DNA of 64,000 bases from Brevibacillus parabrevis (GTDB taxonomy: Bacteria; Bacillota; Bacilli; Brevibacillales; Brevibacillaceae): positions 620,001 through 684,000 of the forward strand of contig NZ_RHHV01000005.1 of the NCBI RefSeq assembly GCF_003710905.1. Reading direction: 5' to 3'. Shown here in pieces: positions 57,314 to 64,000 of this stretch. Position numbers and translations under genes: made by a program. Each line of letters starts with the position of its first letter. Position 1 is the stretch's first letter. The notes under the pieces are model-generated. The model was not told the origin of the DNA and searched no databases. It was given only the letters and a program-made list of their open reading frames with translations.

Positions 57314-58228
57314 ATGAACGTCTACCAAAATATCACCGAGCTGATTGGAAATACGCCTTGCGTTCGCCTGAACCGGATGGTTCCCGAGGGAGCGGCAGAG
57401 GTGTGGGTCAAACTGGAAAAGTTCAATCCGTCCGGGAGCGTCAAAGACCGCGCTGCTTACAATCTGATTGCCAGAGCGGAGCAGGAGGGGCTGATCAAGC
57501 CCGGGGATACGATTATCGAGCCGACGAGCGGCAACACGGGAATCGGTTTGGCGATGAACGCGGCAGCCAAAGGCTACAAGGCGATTTTGGTCATGCCCGA
57601 TAACATGTCGAAAGAGCGGATCAACATTTTGAAAGCATACGGGGCAGAAGTCGTGCTGACGCCGAGTGAACAGCGGATGCCCGGCGCGATTGCCAGAGCG
57701 AAGGAGTTGCAGCAGGAAATCCCAGGGAGCTTCATTCCGCAGCAGTTTGAAAATGCGGCGAATCCGGACATTCATCGCATCACGACAGCCCGGGAAATTT
57801 TGGCCCAGACAAAAGGACAGCTCGATGCTTTTGTCGCGACGGCGGGCACAGGCGGGACGATTACAGGGACGGGCGAGGTGCTGCGCGAAGAGGTTCCCGG
57901 GTTGTACATCGCCGTCGTGGAGCCAAAAGGTTCGCCTGTTTTGTCGGGTGGCAAGCCGGGGCCGCACAAGCTGGTCGGCACAAGTCCTGGGTTTATTCCG
58001 CGCATTTTGAATACGGACATTTACGACGAGATCATCCAGATCGCCGACGAAGAAGCTTTGGACAGCATGCGCAAGCTCGCCGCGTGGGAAGGCATTTTGG
58101 TCGGCCCGTCGTCAGGAGCTTCTGTGTTTGCGGCGATCACGATTGCCAAAAGACTGGGCACAGGCAAACGGGTGGTCTGCATTGCGCCGGATACGGGTGA
58201 ACGTTACTTGAGCATGAACTTGTTCTAG
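57314..58228 (+). CDS. cysK: Cysteine synthase (O-acetylserine sulfhydrylase)
   Basis: 304-residue PLP enzyme that makes cysteine from O-acetylserine and sulfide. PLP-binding Lys44 lies in FNPSGSVKDRAAYN. The substrate loop is EPTSGNTGIG, the PLP phosphate-binding glycine loop ATAGTGGTITG, and VGPSSGAS lies near the C-terminus. Length and start agree with CysK/CysM. ATG 57314 has GGGAGGT upstream; in-frame codons from 57206 run through the terminator of the previous gene. Whether it is the main CysK or a paralogue cannot be told. Confidence 0.92.
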   Translation: MNVYQNITELIGNTPCVRLNRMVPEGAAEVWVKLEKFNPSGSVKDRAAYNLIARAEQEGLIKPGDTIIEPTSGNTGIGLAMNAAAKGYKAILVMPDNMSKERINILKAYGAEVVLTPSEQRMPGAIARAKELQQEIPGSFIPQQFENAANPDIHRITTAREILAQTKGQLDAFVATAGTGGTITGTGEVLREEVPGLYIAVVEPKGSPVLSGGKPGPHKLVGTSPGFIPRILNTDIYDEIIQIADEEALDSMRKLAAWEGILVGPSSGASVFAAITIAKRLGTGKRVVCIAPDTGERYLSMNLF

Positions 58229-58249
58229 GAGACAGGCGACAAGCGAGAG

Positions 58250-58279
58250 AGCTGCTTTTCTATGGAAAAGCGGCTTTTT
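58250..58279 (+). terminator. cysK terminator
   Basis: AGCTGCTTTTC-TAT-GGAAAAGCGGC followed by TTTTT. Confidence 0.8.
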
Positions 58280-58342
58280 CGTATGCCCTGGTCGCTTGCC
58301 ATGTTATGATTTGGAAAAGTCTTACTGACGGGAGAAAAAGTC

Positions 58343-59518
58343 ATGACCAACGGCAAGCACAAAGACAGAAAAGCGATGATCATCGGGGCCGGGGTGGGTG
58401 GAATGTCGGCGGCGATTGCCTTGAAGCAGGCAGGTTGGCAGGTCAGGCTGTATGAGCAAGCCAGGGAACAAAAAGGAATCGGGGCAGGCATCGTGCTGGC
58501 TGCCAATGCGATGAAGGCACTGGACAAGCTGGGAGCGGGCCAACGCGTCCGTGAGCTTGGTTCACCCGTCCGCAAGGCGAGCATTTGCGATTGGCAAGGA
58601 AACGTGCTGGTCGAGCTGCCTGTCGCACGTCAAGCCGAGCGCTGCGGGGCGGACAGCTACCTTGTGCACCGCGCAGACTTGCAACAAGCGCTGCGCGAAA
58701 GGGTGGACGAGCAAGAGCTGGTTCTGGGCAAAAAGCTGACCGCTTTTTCGCAGGAAGCGGAGCGGGTCCAAGCGTCTTTTGCCGATGGCACGACAGCGGA
58801 AGCAGACGTCCTCATCGGTGCGGACGGGATTCACTCCAGCGTGCGCAAGCTGTTGTTTGGCGCGGAAAAGATGCGCTACTCCGGCTATACGGCCATTCGC
58901 GGAATCGCCCGGTATGAAGATGCGCGCTATCCGCTGGAAACGGGCGGCGGCTTTGAAGCGTGGGGGAGTGGAGCGCGGTTCGGTTTTTCCCATATCGGTC
59001 ACAACCGGATACACTGGTTCGCTGCCATCAATGCCCCGGAAGGCGAAAAAGATCCGCCGATCGGACGAAAGCTCGCGGCGTTGCGCCGCCTGGAAAACTG
59101 GTACGAGCCTGTCCGCGCCGTCATCGCCGCTACGCCGGAGGAAGCGATTTTGCGGCACGACATTTACGATCGACTGCCGTTGAAACGGTGGGGTACGGGA
59201 AGGGTCAGCCTTTTGGGCGATGCCGCACATCCGATGCTGCCGAATCTGGGGCAGGGAGCAGGGCAAGGGCTGGAGGACGCGCTTGTGCTGGCACGTTGTC
59301 TTGCGCCTGCCGACGTGGATATTCCAGCCGCTCTCGTCCACTACGAGAAGCAGCGGAAAAAGCGGGCACATGCGATCGTGCGCGGCTCGTGTCTGATGGG
59401 CTATGTTACCCAGTGGGAAAATCCGTTGGCAATCGCCGTGCGCAATTGGTTGCTGAAAACGATTCCGCCTGGCATGCAAAGCAGACGCCTGGAATGGATC
59501 ATCCGCCATGAAGTATAG
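58343..59518 (+). CDS. FAD-dependent monooxygenase (PHBH/UbiH family)
   Basis: 391-residue class A flavoprotein monooxygenase. FAD motif 1 MIIGAGVGGMSAAIALKQAG lies near residue 12, the DG motif is VLIGADGIHSSVRKLLFG and FAD motif 2 LLGDAAHPMLPNLGQGAGQG lies near residue 292. These enzymes hydroxylate aromatic or polycyclic compounds with NAD(P)H and O2. ATG 58343 follows GGGAGAAA. The gene stands alone between terminators and its substrate is unknown. Confidence 0.85.
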   Translation: MTNGKHKDRKAMIIGAGVGGMSAAIALKQAGWQVRLYEQAREQKGIGAGIVLAANAMKALDKLGAGQRVRELGSPVRKASICDWQGNVLVELPVARQAERCGADSYLVHRADLQQALRERVDEQELVLGKKLTAFSQEAERVQASFADGTTAEADVLIGADGIHSSVRKLLFGAEKMRYSGYTAIRGIARYEDARYPLETGGGFEAWGSGARFGFSHIGHNRIHWFAAINAPEGEKDPPIGRKLAALRRLENWYEPVRAVIAATPEEAILRHDIYDRLPLKRWGTGRVSLLGDAAHPMLPNLGQGAGQGLEDALVLARCLAPADVDIPAALVHYEKQRKKRAHAIVRGSCLMGYVTQWENPLAIAVRNWLLKTIPPGMQSRRLEWIIRHEV

Positions 59519-59526
59519 CCAATAGG

Positions 59527-59560
59527 AAAAGGCAGGGAGCCTGAAGTCCCTGCCTTTTTT
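59527..59560. terminator. Bidirectional terminator
   Basis: AAAAGGCAGGGA / TCCCTGCCTTTTTT between the convergent monooxygenase and amidohydrolase genes. Confidence 0.88.
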
Positions 59561-59570
59561 GTAGAGCGGA

Positions 59571-60758
59571 TTATTCTTGATGACGAGCCTGGTACGCGAG
59601 CAGTGCTCCGATGAACAGTTGCCCCGTTTGAATCATGGAACGCTCATCCACATCGAACTTGGGATGATGGTGCGGATAGGTTGCCAAAAGCTCCGGGTTG
59701 CGTCCGCCGGTCATGAAGAAAGTAGCTGGACGTTCCTGCGCGTAGTAGGCGAAGTCTTCTCCCCCCATGATCGGTGGCATCTGGATGACGCGCTCTTCGC
59801 CAAAAAGACGTTTCGCTTCTGCTTCCACGAGCGGCGTTTCCACTTCATCGTTCCATGTGGCCGGATAGCCGCGTTCGTACTTGATTTCGCAAGTCGCGCC
59901 GACAGCCTGGCAGCTCGCTTCCACGATGCGGCGCATGGATTGCTCAACCGCTACGCGCACTTCTTCGTCGTACGTGCGGACGGTTCCTTTCAGGCGCACC
60001 TGGTCGGGAATGACGTTGTACGCTTCGCCGCCACCGTTAAACGAGCAGACGGACAGCACGACTTGCTTGAGCGGGTCTATCTGGCGGCTCGCCACTTGTT
60101 GCAGGTTCATCACAATCTGGCTGCCGAGGACGATCGGGTCAATGGAAGTGTGCGGGGAAGCGCCATGCCCGCCTTTTCCGTACAAAACAATTTCAAAGCT
60201 GTCAGCAGCGGCTGTGACGTATCCTTTTGCAATGCCGACGACGCCAACTGGCAAATCAGAAGCGACGTGGGCACCGTAGACGACATCGACGCCTTCCAGG
60301 CAGCCTGCTTCGACCATGGATTTCGCTCCGCCAGGCGGCAGCTCTTCGGCAAACTGATGAAGAAACACGACTGTACCTGGCAGCTCATCGCGGAACTCGC
60401 TCAAAACTTGGGCGACACCGAGCAAGCCGGCCGTGTGAATGTCGTGGCCGCATGCGTGCATCACGCCGGGAATCCGCGATTTATACTCAACCTCTTTTTC
60501 ATCCTGAATCGGCAAAGCGTCAAAATCGGCGCGCAAAGCGACCGTCTTTCCCGGTTTTCCACCCTTGAGGTAGCCGACGACGCCCAGGCCGCCTACTCCG
60601 GTTTTTACTTCGATGCCAAAGGAAGCGAGCTTGTCCGCTACTTTCTTTGCCGTGTTTTCTTCTTTAAAGGAAAGCTCAGGGTACATATGCAGATCGCGTC
60701 TGAATGAAACCAGCTCCGGGTAAATTTCCTGTAAACGGGCAAACATTTTGTCTTGCAT
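59571..60758 (-). CDS. M20-family amidohydrolase (hippurate/N-acyl amino acid hydrolase type)
   Basis: 395-residue metallopeptidase-like hydrolase. Metal-binding sequences are HACGHDIHTAGLLGVAQ, FAEELPPGGAKSMVEAG and GGEDFAYYAQERPATFFMTG, arranged as in IAA-amino acid/hippurate hydrolases and N-acetyl-diaminopimelate deacetylases. It cleaves an acyl group from an amino acid; exact substrate not determined. ATG 60758 has AAAAGGAGTG upstream; a GTG at 60767 is in-frame but overlaps that site. No operon partner. Confidence 0.88.
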   Translation of the reverse strand: MQDKMFARLQEIYPELVSFRRDLHMYPELSFKEENTAKKVADKLASFGIEVKTGVGGLGVVGYLKGGKPGKTVALRADFDALPIQDEKEVEYKSRIPGVMHACGHDIHTAGLLGVAQVLSEFRDELPGTVVFLHQFAEELPPGGAKSMVEAGCLEGVDVVYGAHVASDLPVGVVGIAKGYVTAAADSFEIVLYGKGGHGASPHTSIDPIVLGSQIVMNLQQVASRQIDPLKQVVLSVCSFNGGGEAYNVIPDQVRLKGTVRTYDEEVRVAVEQSMRRIVEASCQAVGATCEIKYERGYPATWNDEVETPLVEAEAKRLFGEERVIQMPPIMGGEDFAYYAQERPATFFMTGGRNPELLATYPHHHPKFDVDERSMIQTGQLFIGALLAYQARHQE

Positions 60759-60934
60759 CGGGCCCACTCCTTTTCACGGTGGAAACAGATTGGTAATTCG
60801 CAGTCTCCTTATTATAAAAAGAAGTCAAAATAGTTTGCAATCTATGTTGTGCGAAAGTATGTCTGTCAAGAGGGGAGCGCAGGTGGACAGCTTTGAAACA
60901 AATCGACTAGAATGGATAAGGGAGTGACACGTCA

Positions 60935-60964
60935 ATGAGAGAACGGCAGAGGAGAAAATGGTAA
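60935..60964 (+). CDS. Possible 9-residue upstream ORF overlapping the kinase start
   Basis: ATG 60935 preceded by GGGAGTG (60920-60926) encodes MRERQRRKW and stops at TAA 60962-60964, across the kinase start ATG 60958 in another frame. The kinase's own site GAGGAG is just 3 nt from its ATG. Translation of the short ORF could therefore feed ribosomes to the kinase by termination-reinitiation. Confidence 0.4.
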   Translation: MRERQRRKW

Positions 60965-62283
60965 CATCCTTTACAAAAAATCGCAGAGTCTGGATTTGTG
61001 TGCTGATGTCAGGCGTCCTGTTTTTGACGATGACCTGTCTTAGTATCGCAGGCTCTTATTACAATACGATGCAGTCGGTCCGCCTTTCGATTGCCAATCA
61101 GAGCATGAAGACGGCGGCGATGGTGGCGCAGCGAATCGATATTGCCGCCTATGAGCAATTTTTGCAGCACCCTGCCAAGGACAACCCGGCTTATGAGTCG
61201 ATTCGTACCCAACTTAGTCAGGCGCGAGAGCAATTCGGGATTCTTTACTCGTACATTATGCAAATCAACGAGGATGGAAACGGCGGCAAAGTCATGGTCG
61301 TGGCCTATCCGCCTGATCGGACGCTTCCTTTTCAAATTGGCGATCCTTGCTATGTGACGGCAGAGCAGATTGCCAAAATTCGCACGGGTCAATCCTACTA
61401 TTCCGACATCATCCGCGACCCTGTTTACGGCGTTTACATGTCGGCCGGTGCGCCGCTGGTCGGAAAAGACGGTCAGCTGCTAGGCATCGTTGGCGTCGAC
61501 ACAGACATGGCGATGGTGGAAGGGATTGGCGAAGAGGTCGTTCGAAACAGCACGCCTGTCTTTGTTTTTCACGGGCTGTTCGTCGTCGTGCTGATCGTGC
61601 TGATCCTCGGGTTGCAGCGCTGGTATCGCCGGGAGCTTAAAGCAGCCGTTGGCGAGACAGAGGAGCATTATCAGGATGAGCTGCGCTCCGTCATCAGCTC
61701 GATTCGTTCGATTCGCCACGACTTTGTCAACCATATGCAAGTTTTGTACGGTTTGATCGAGTGCGGCTATTTTGACAAGGCACGCGATTACATTCAATCG
61801 CTGCTCAAGGAGACGAAGCTGCTCGATCTTACGGTGCGGATCGCCAACCCGGCGTTGATGGTTTTGTTCCACACGAAATGGGAGCAGGCCAAGTCGAAAC
61901 AGATTGTCATGCAATTTGCCGAGTGTCCCGATCCTTTCGAGAGCATTCCGTCTATCGATTTGGTGAAAATATTGTCCAATCTGATCGACAATGCGATCGA
62001 TGCCGCGGAAACGGCGGAGGGCGAAAAGCGAATCCGGATTGCTTGTCGCCGGGAAGACAAGCAGTACATTTTTGAAGTAGAAAATACAGGGACGGAAATA
62101 TCGCCAGAGCAGCGCGCGCAAATTTTCACGGTAGGATATACGACCAAGCCAGCCACGCAATCATGTGCAAGGGGAGCGGGCCTGCCGATCGTGCAAGCAG
62201 TAGTCAGCAAACATGCGGGGAACATCGAGATCGTGTCAGAGCATGGCGTTACGAGATTCACCGTGACCTTGCCGATCAAGTGA
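60958..62283 (+). CDS. Spo0B-type sensor histidine kinase (CitA/DcuS-like)
   Basis: 441-residue membrane sensor kinase: TM1 (about residues 11-33), an extracytoplasmic Cache-like sensor domain (about 34-200), TM2 (about 203-221), then a Spo0B_a-type dimerisation helix with phosphorylated His254 in SIRHDFVNHMQVLYGL. The GHKL ATPase has the N box NLIDNAIDAAE and the G2-like GAGLPIVQAV; the G1 box is poorly conserved. No response regulator gene adjoins it, since a terminator follows. The ligand is unknown; the related family senses carboxylates or peptides. Confidence 0.85.
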   Translation: MVTSFTKNRRVWICVLMSGVLFLTMTCLSIAGSYYNTMQSVRLSIANQSMKTAAMVAQRIDIAAYEQFLQHPAKDNPAYESIRTQLSQAREQFGILYSYIMQINEDGNGGKVMVVAYPPDRTLPFQIGDPCYVTAEQIAKIRTGQSYYSDIIRDPVYGVYMSAGAPLVGKDGQLLGIVGVDTDMAMVEGIGEEVVRNSTPVFVFHGLFVVVLIVLILGLQRWYRRELKAAVGETEEHYQDELRSVISSIRSIRHDFVNHMQVLYGLIECGYFDKARDYIQSLLKETKLLDLTVRIANPALMVLFHTKWEQAKSKQIVMQFAECPDPFESIPSIDLVKILSNLIDNAIDAAETAEGEKRIRIACRREDKQYIFEVENTGTEISPEQRAQIFTVGYTTKPATQSCARGAGLPIVQAVVSKHAGNIEIVSEHGVTRFTVTLPIK

Positions 62284-62319
62284 TATTTTCCGGCCTATTA
62301 CGCATCAAGGTATCGAGGG

Positions 62320-62347
62320 AAAAGCCATCTGTACGAGATGGCTTTTT
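62320..62347 (+). terminator. Terminator of the sensor kinase gene
   Basis: AAAAGCCATCT-GTACG-AGATGGCTTTTT. Confidence 0.85.
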
Positions 62348-62607
62348 GCGTTTTTTTCAAAAAGGAAACGTGATATGCAAGGTAACAGGTAAGGGAAATG
62401 CAATTATATTTCGATTTATTGCGACAAAATACGACAATTTTTTCCTGCGTCTTTTGGCAGTAGACATATAAGTGAAGTGGTCTTTTTTTCAGCCAAATGG
62501 ACAAGAATCTGCATAAAAATCAAAAAAAATAAAGATTTGTCAAAGTGGGTCAGATTGCTCAGGTGAAAAAATGATTTTGATCATGAAGGATTTTCTGTCG
62601 AAAGAAT
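62348..62607. other. AT-rich intergenic region upstream of the metalloprotease
   Basis: 260 bp, very AT-rich. No ORF is seen. Two 0A-box-like heptamers, TGCGACA (62420-62426) and TACGACA (62430-62436), lie 10 bp apart; each differs by one base from TTCGACA. Confidence 0.35.
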
Positions 62608-62640
62608 TTTTTTGGCTATAACCAAAAAACATGTAATAAT
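62608..62640 (+). promoter_or_regulatory. Inverted repeat and promoter of the inhA-like gene
   Basis: TTTTTTGG-CTATAA-CCAAAAAA (62608-62629) is a perfect 8-bp inverted repeat. Its TTGGCT (62612-62617) is a possible -35, with TAATAA/AATAAT 16-17 bp downstream as -10. Confidence 0.45.
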
Positions 62641-62713
62641 TGTGAATAGTCGGAACTGGGGGTTTCTATCATAGTCCGGCAAAAAAATAGATAGAAAAAG
62701 AGGGTGAACGGCA

Positions 62714-64000
62714 GTGAAGAAAAGCAAGAAGCTATTATCCATTTTATTTTCATCATCGCTCGTGCTAACCGCATTTGCGGCGGTACCCGCTACGGGGTTG
62801 GCGAAATCGAAGGAGGACAAGCATAGCCTGGAGGTGGACTTGTCCACGGTCAACATCGACCGGCTGGTCAAAGGTTTGATTGAGCAAGGGATCATTGATG
62901 AGGATGCCGATCAGGATGAAATCAATGAAGCTTTGGAGGATTACCTCAAAGACAAGAAAGTGCCGCATGGTGTAGACGAATCCTCTTCCTTCGGGAAAAA
63001 GGCGACGAAATCCCAGCTGGCGGCTTTGTCGGATGCAGCGCAACGAGTTACGGAGATTGAAGATGAAGAAGAATTGCGCGCTTCGAAAAGAGTACATACA
63101 GACAATATCGTGATCGCGCTGGTTGAGTTTTCCGATCGCGAACACAACGAACTGCCTAAAATGAACGATACGCTCTGGACAGCGGATTTCAACGAAAAGC
63201 ACTACAAGGAAATGCTGTTCAATCAAAAAGGATACGAGACGCCAGAAGGCACCAGCATGACGACCATGGCGGAATACTACTACTTGCAATCCGGCCGAAG
63301 CTGGACGGTAGACGGGGTAGTCACTCCGTGGCAAATGGCTGAGAAAAGCTACAAGTATTATGGCGAAAACAACTCCGGCGGCAGCGATTCCGCTCCGCGC
63401 GACTTGGTCGTGGAAACGCTTGACGCAGTAGGAGAGGCAATCGCAGGCAAAGAAGACGAGTACGACCAACGCGACCCGTACGATTTGGATGGCGACGGGG
63501 ATTTGATGGAGCCGGATGGCATGTTGGACAACCTGATGCTTGTTCACGCAGGGATCGGGGAGGAAACAGGGGAAGATGCAGACGCAATCTGGTCGCATCG
63601 CTGGACTTTGAAAAAGCCGGTGGAAATCCCAGGCACCAGCCTGAAAGCTTTTGACTACATGATCCAGCCAGAAGACGGCGCGCCAGGCGTATTCGCTCAC
63701 GAATACGGGCACAACCTCGGCTTGCCAGACTTGTATGACACAAGCAAGCAAGGGCACGATTCCCCAGTAGGGGCTTGGTCCTTGATGTCGTCCGGAAGCC
63801 ATACCGGCCAAATTTTCCAAACGCAACCGACCGGAATGGACCCTTGGTCTAAAATGATGCTGCAACAAATGTACGGCGGCAAATGGATCTCGCCGCGCGT
63901 GCTTGACTACAAAGATTTGGAAAACAAGAAAAAGACAGTCAGCCTGGTTGACGCTTCCAGCCTGGAAATGGGCGGAAAAGTCATCAAGCTCAACATGCCG
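62714..64000 (+). CDS. Immune inhibitor A-type M6 metalloprotease (partial, 3' end beyond window)
   Basis: First 429 residues of a secreted zinc metalloprotease of the immune inhibitor A (M6) family; no stop before the right edge. A signal peptide (KKSKKLLSILFSSSLVLTAFA) is followed by a propeptide with LEVDLSTVNIDRLVKGLIEQ and GTSMTTMAEYYYLQSGRSWT. The zinc site is HEYGHNLGLPD with His329, Glu330 and His333. Downstream GAWSLMSSGSHTG supplies the Met-turn-like region. Full-length relatives have about 770 residues. The start is GTG 62714, preceded by AGAGGGTGAA. Relatives degrade host antibacterial peptides in B. thuringiensis. Confidence 0.88.
   Translation, partial: MKKSKKLLSILFSSSLVLTAFAAVPATGLAKSKEDKHSLEVDLSTVNIDRLVKGLIEQGIIDEDADQDEINEALEDYLKDKKVPHGVDESSSFGKKATKSQLAALSDAAQRVTEIEDEEELRASKRVHTDNIVIALVEFSDREHNELPKMNDTLWTADFNEKHYKEMLFNQKGYETPEGTSMTTMAEYYYLQSGRSWTVDGVVTPWQMAEKSYKYYGENNSGGSDSAPRDLVVETLDAVGEAIAGKEDEYDQRDPYDLDGDGDLMEPDGMLDNLMLVHAGIGEETGEDADAIWSHRWTLKKPVEIPGTSLKAFDYMIQPEDGAPGVFAHEYGHNLGLPDLYDTSKQGHDSPVGAWSLMSSGSHTGQIFQTQPTGMDPWSKMMLQQMYGGKWISPRVLDYKDLENKKKTVSLVDASSLEMGGKVIKLNMP

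Overview
The window is a 64 kb chromosomal segment of a Gram-positive, endospore-forming Firmicute, most likely Brevibacillus or a close relative (inference). The evidence is the gene order fadD-fadR-enoyl-CoA hydratase-etfB-etfA-trxA-uvrC-lysC-yslB-sdhCAB-gerE, which matches the Bacillus subtilis backbone. Also consistent are a lysine riboswitch before lysC, an L. monocytogenes/B. subtilis-type FadR box, a csaB pyruvyltransferase for S-layer anchoring, an immune-inhibitor-A metalloprotease, strong AGGAGG ribosome binding sites and U-rich intrinsic terminators. No rRNA, tRNA, CRISPR array or intact insertion sequence was seen.

Region 1 (1-13.5 kb) is a cell-envelope polysaccharide locus. It holds a GT4 glycosyltransferase, an MFS transporter, a tight minus-strand operon (O-antigen-ligase-like protein, VCBS/FG-GAP membrane protein, lipoprotein), two MOP-superfamily flippases (MurJ-like and SpoVB-like), a CapK-type adenylate-forming enzyme, a SAM methyltransferase and CsaB. 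Together they look like synthesis, export and attachment of a pyruvylated secondary cell wall polymer. An LCP ligase lies nearby at 16.3 kb.

Region 2 (13.7-31.6 kb) is housekeeping: a PrmA-like methyltransferase, thiolase, LCP protein, the fatty-acid beta-oxidation operon with ETF, thioredoxin, UvrC, aspartokinase with an L-box riboswitch and an internal start for its beta subunit, YslB and succinate dehydrogenase.

Region 3 (31.7-39.8 kb) has a MarR regulator with a palindromic operator, a 1254-residue secreted subtilase, a small unknown protein, a CheX-like protein, an orphan pair of Opp/Dpp-type permeases and gerE with a sigma-K-like promoter.

Region 4 (39.8-45.8 kb) is a decayed accessory stretch. 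It contains a VOC protein, a degenerate second copy of gerE, an FAD oxidoreductase, a secreted protein of five tandem repeats, remnants of at least two lost genes, a stand-alone EF-Tu domain-III-like protein and a small PLDc_N-type membrane protein.

Region 5 (45.8-55.3 kb) is a carbohydrate utilisation locus: a ROK repressor with an operator palindrome, a sugar ABC importer (binding protein and two permeases, no ATPase), three Gfo/Idh/MocA oxidoreductases, a sugar-phosphate isomerase/epimerase and a ROK sugar kinase.

Region 6 (55.3-64 kb) has a DUF3267 membrane protein, a coiled-coil membrane-anchored protein, cysteine synthase, an FAD monooxygenase, an M20 amidohydrolase, an orphan Spo0B-type sensor kinase preceded by a short overlapping upstream ORF, and the start of an M6 (InhA) metalloprotease that runs off the right edge.
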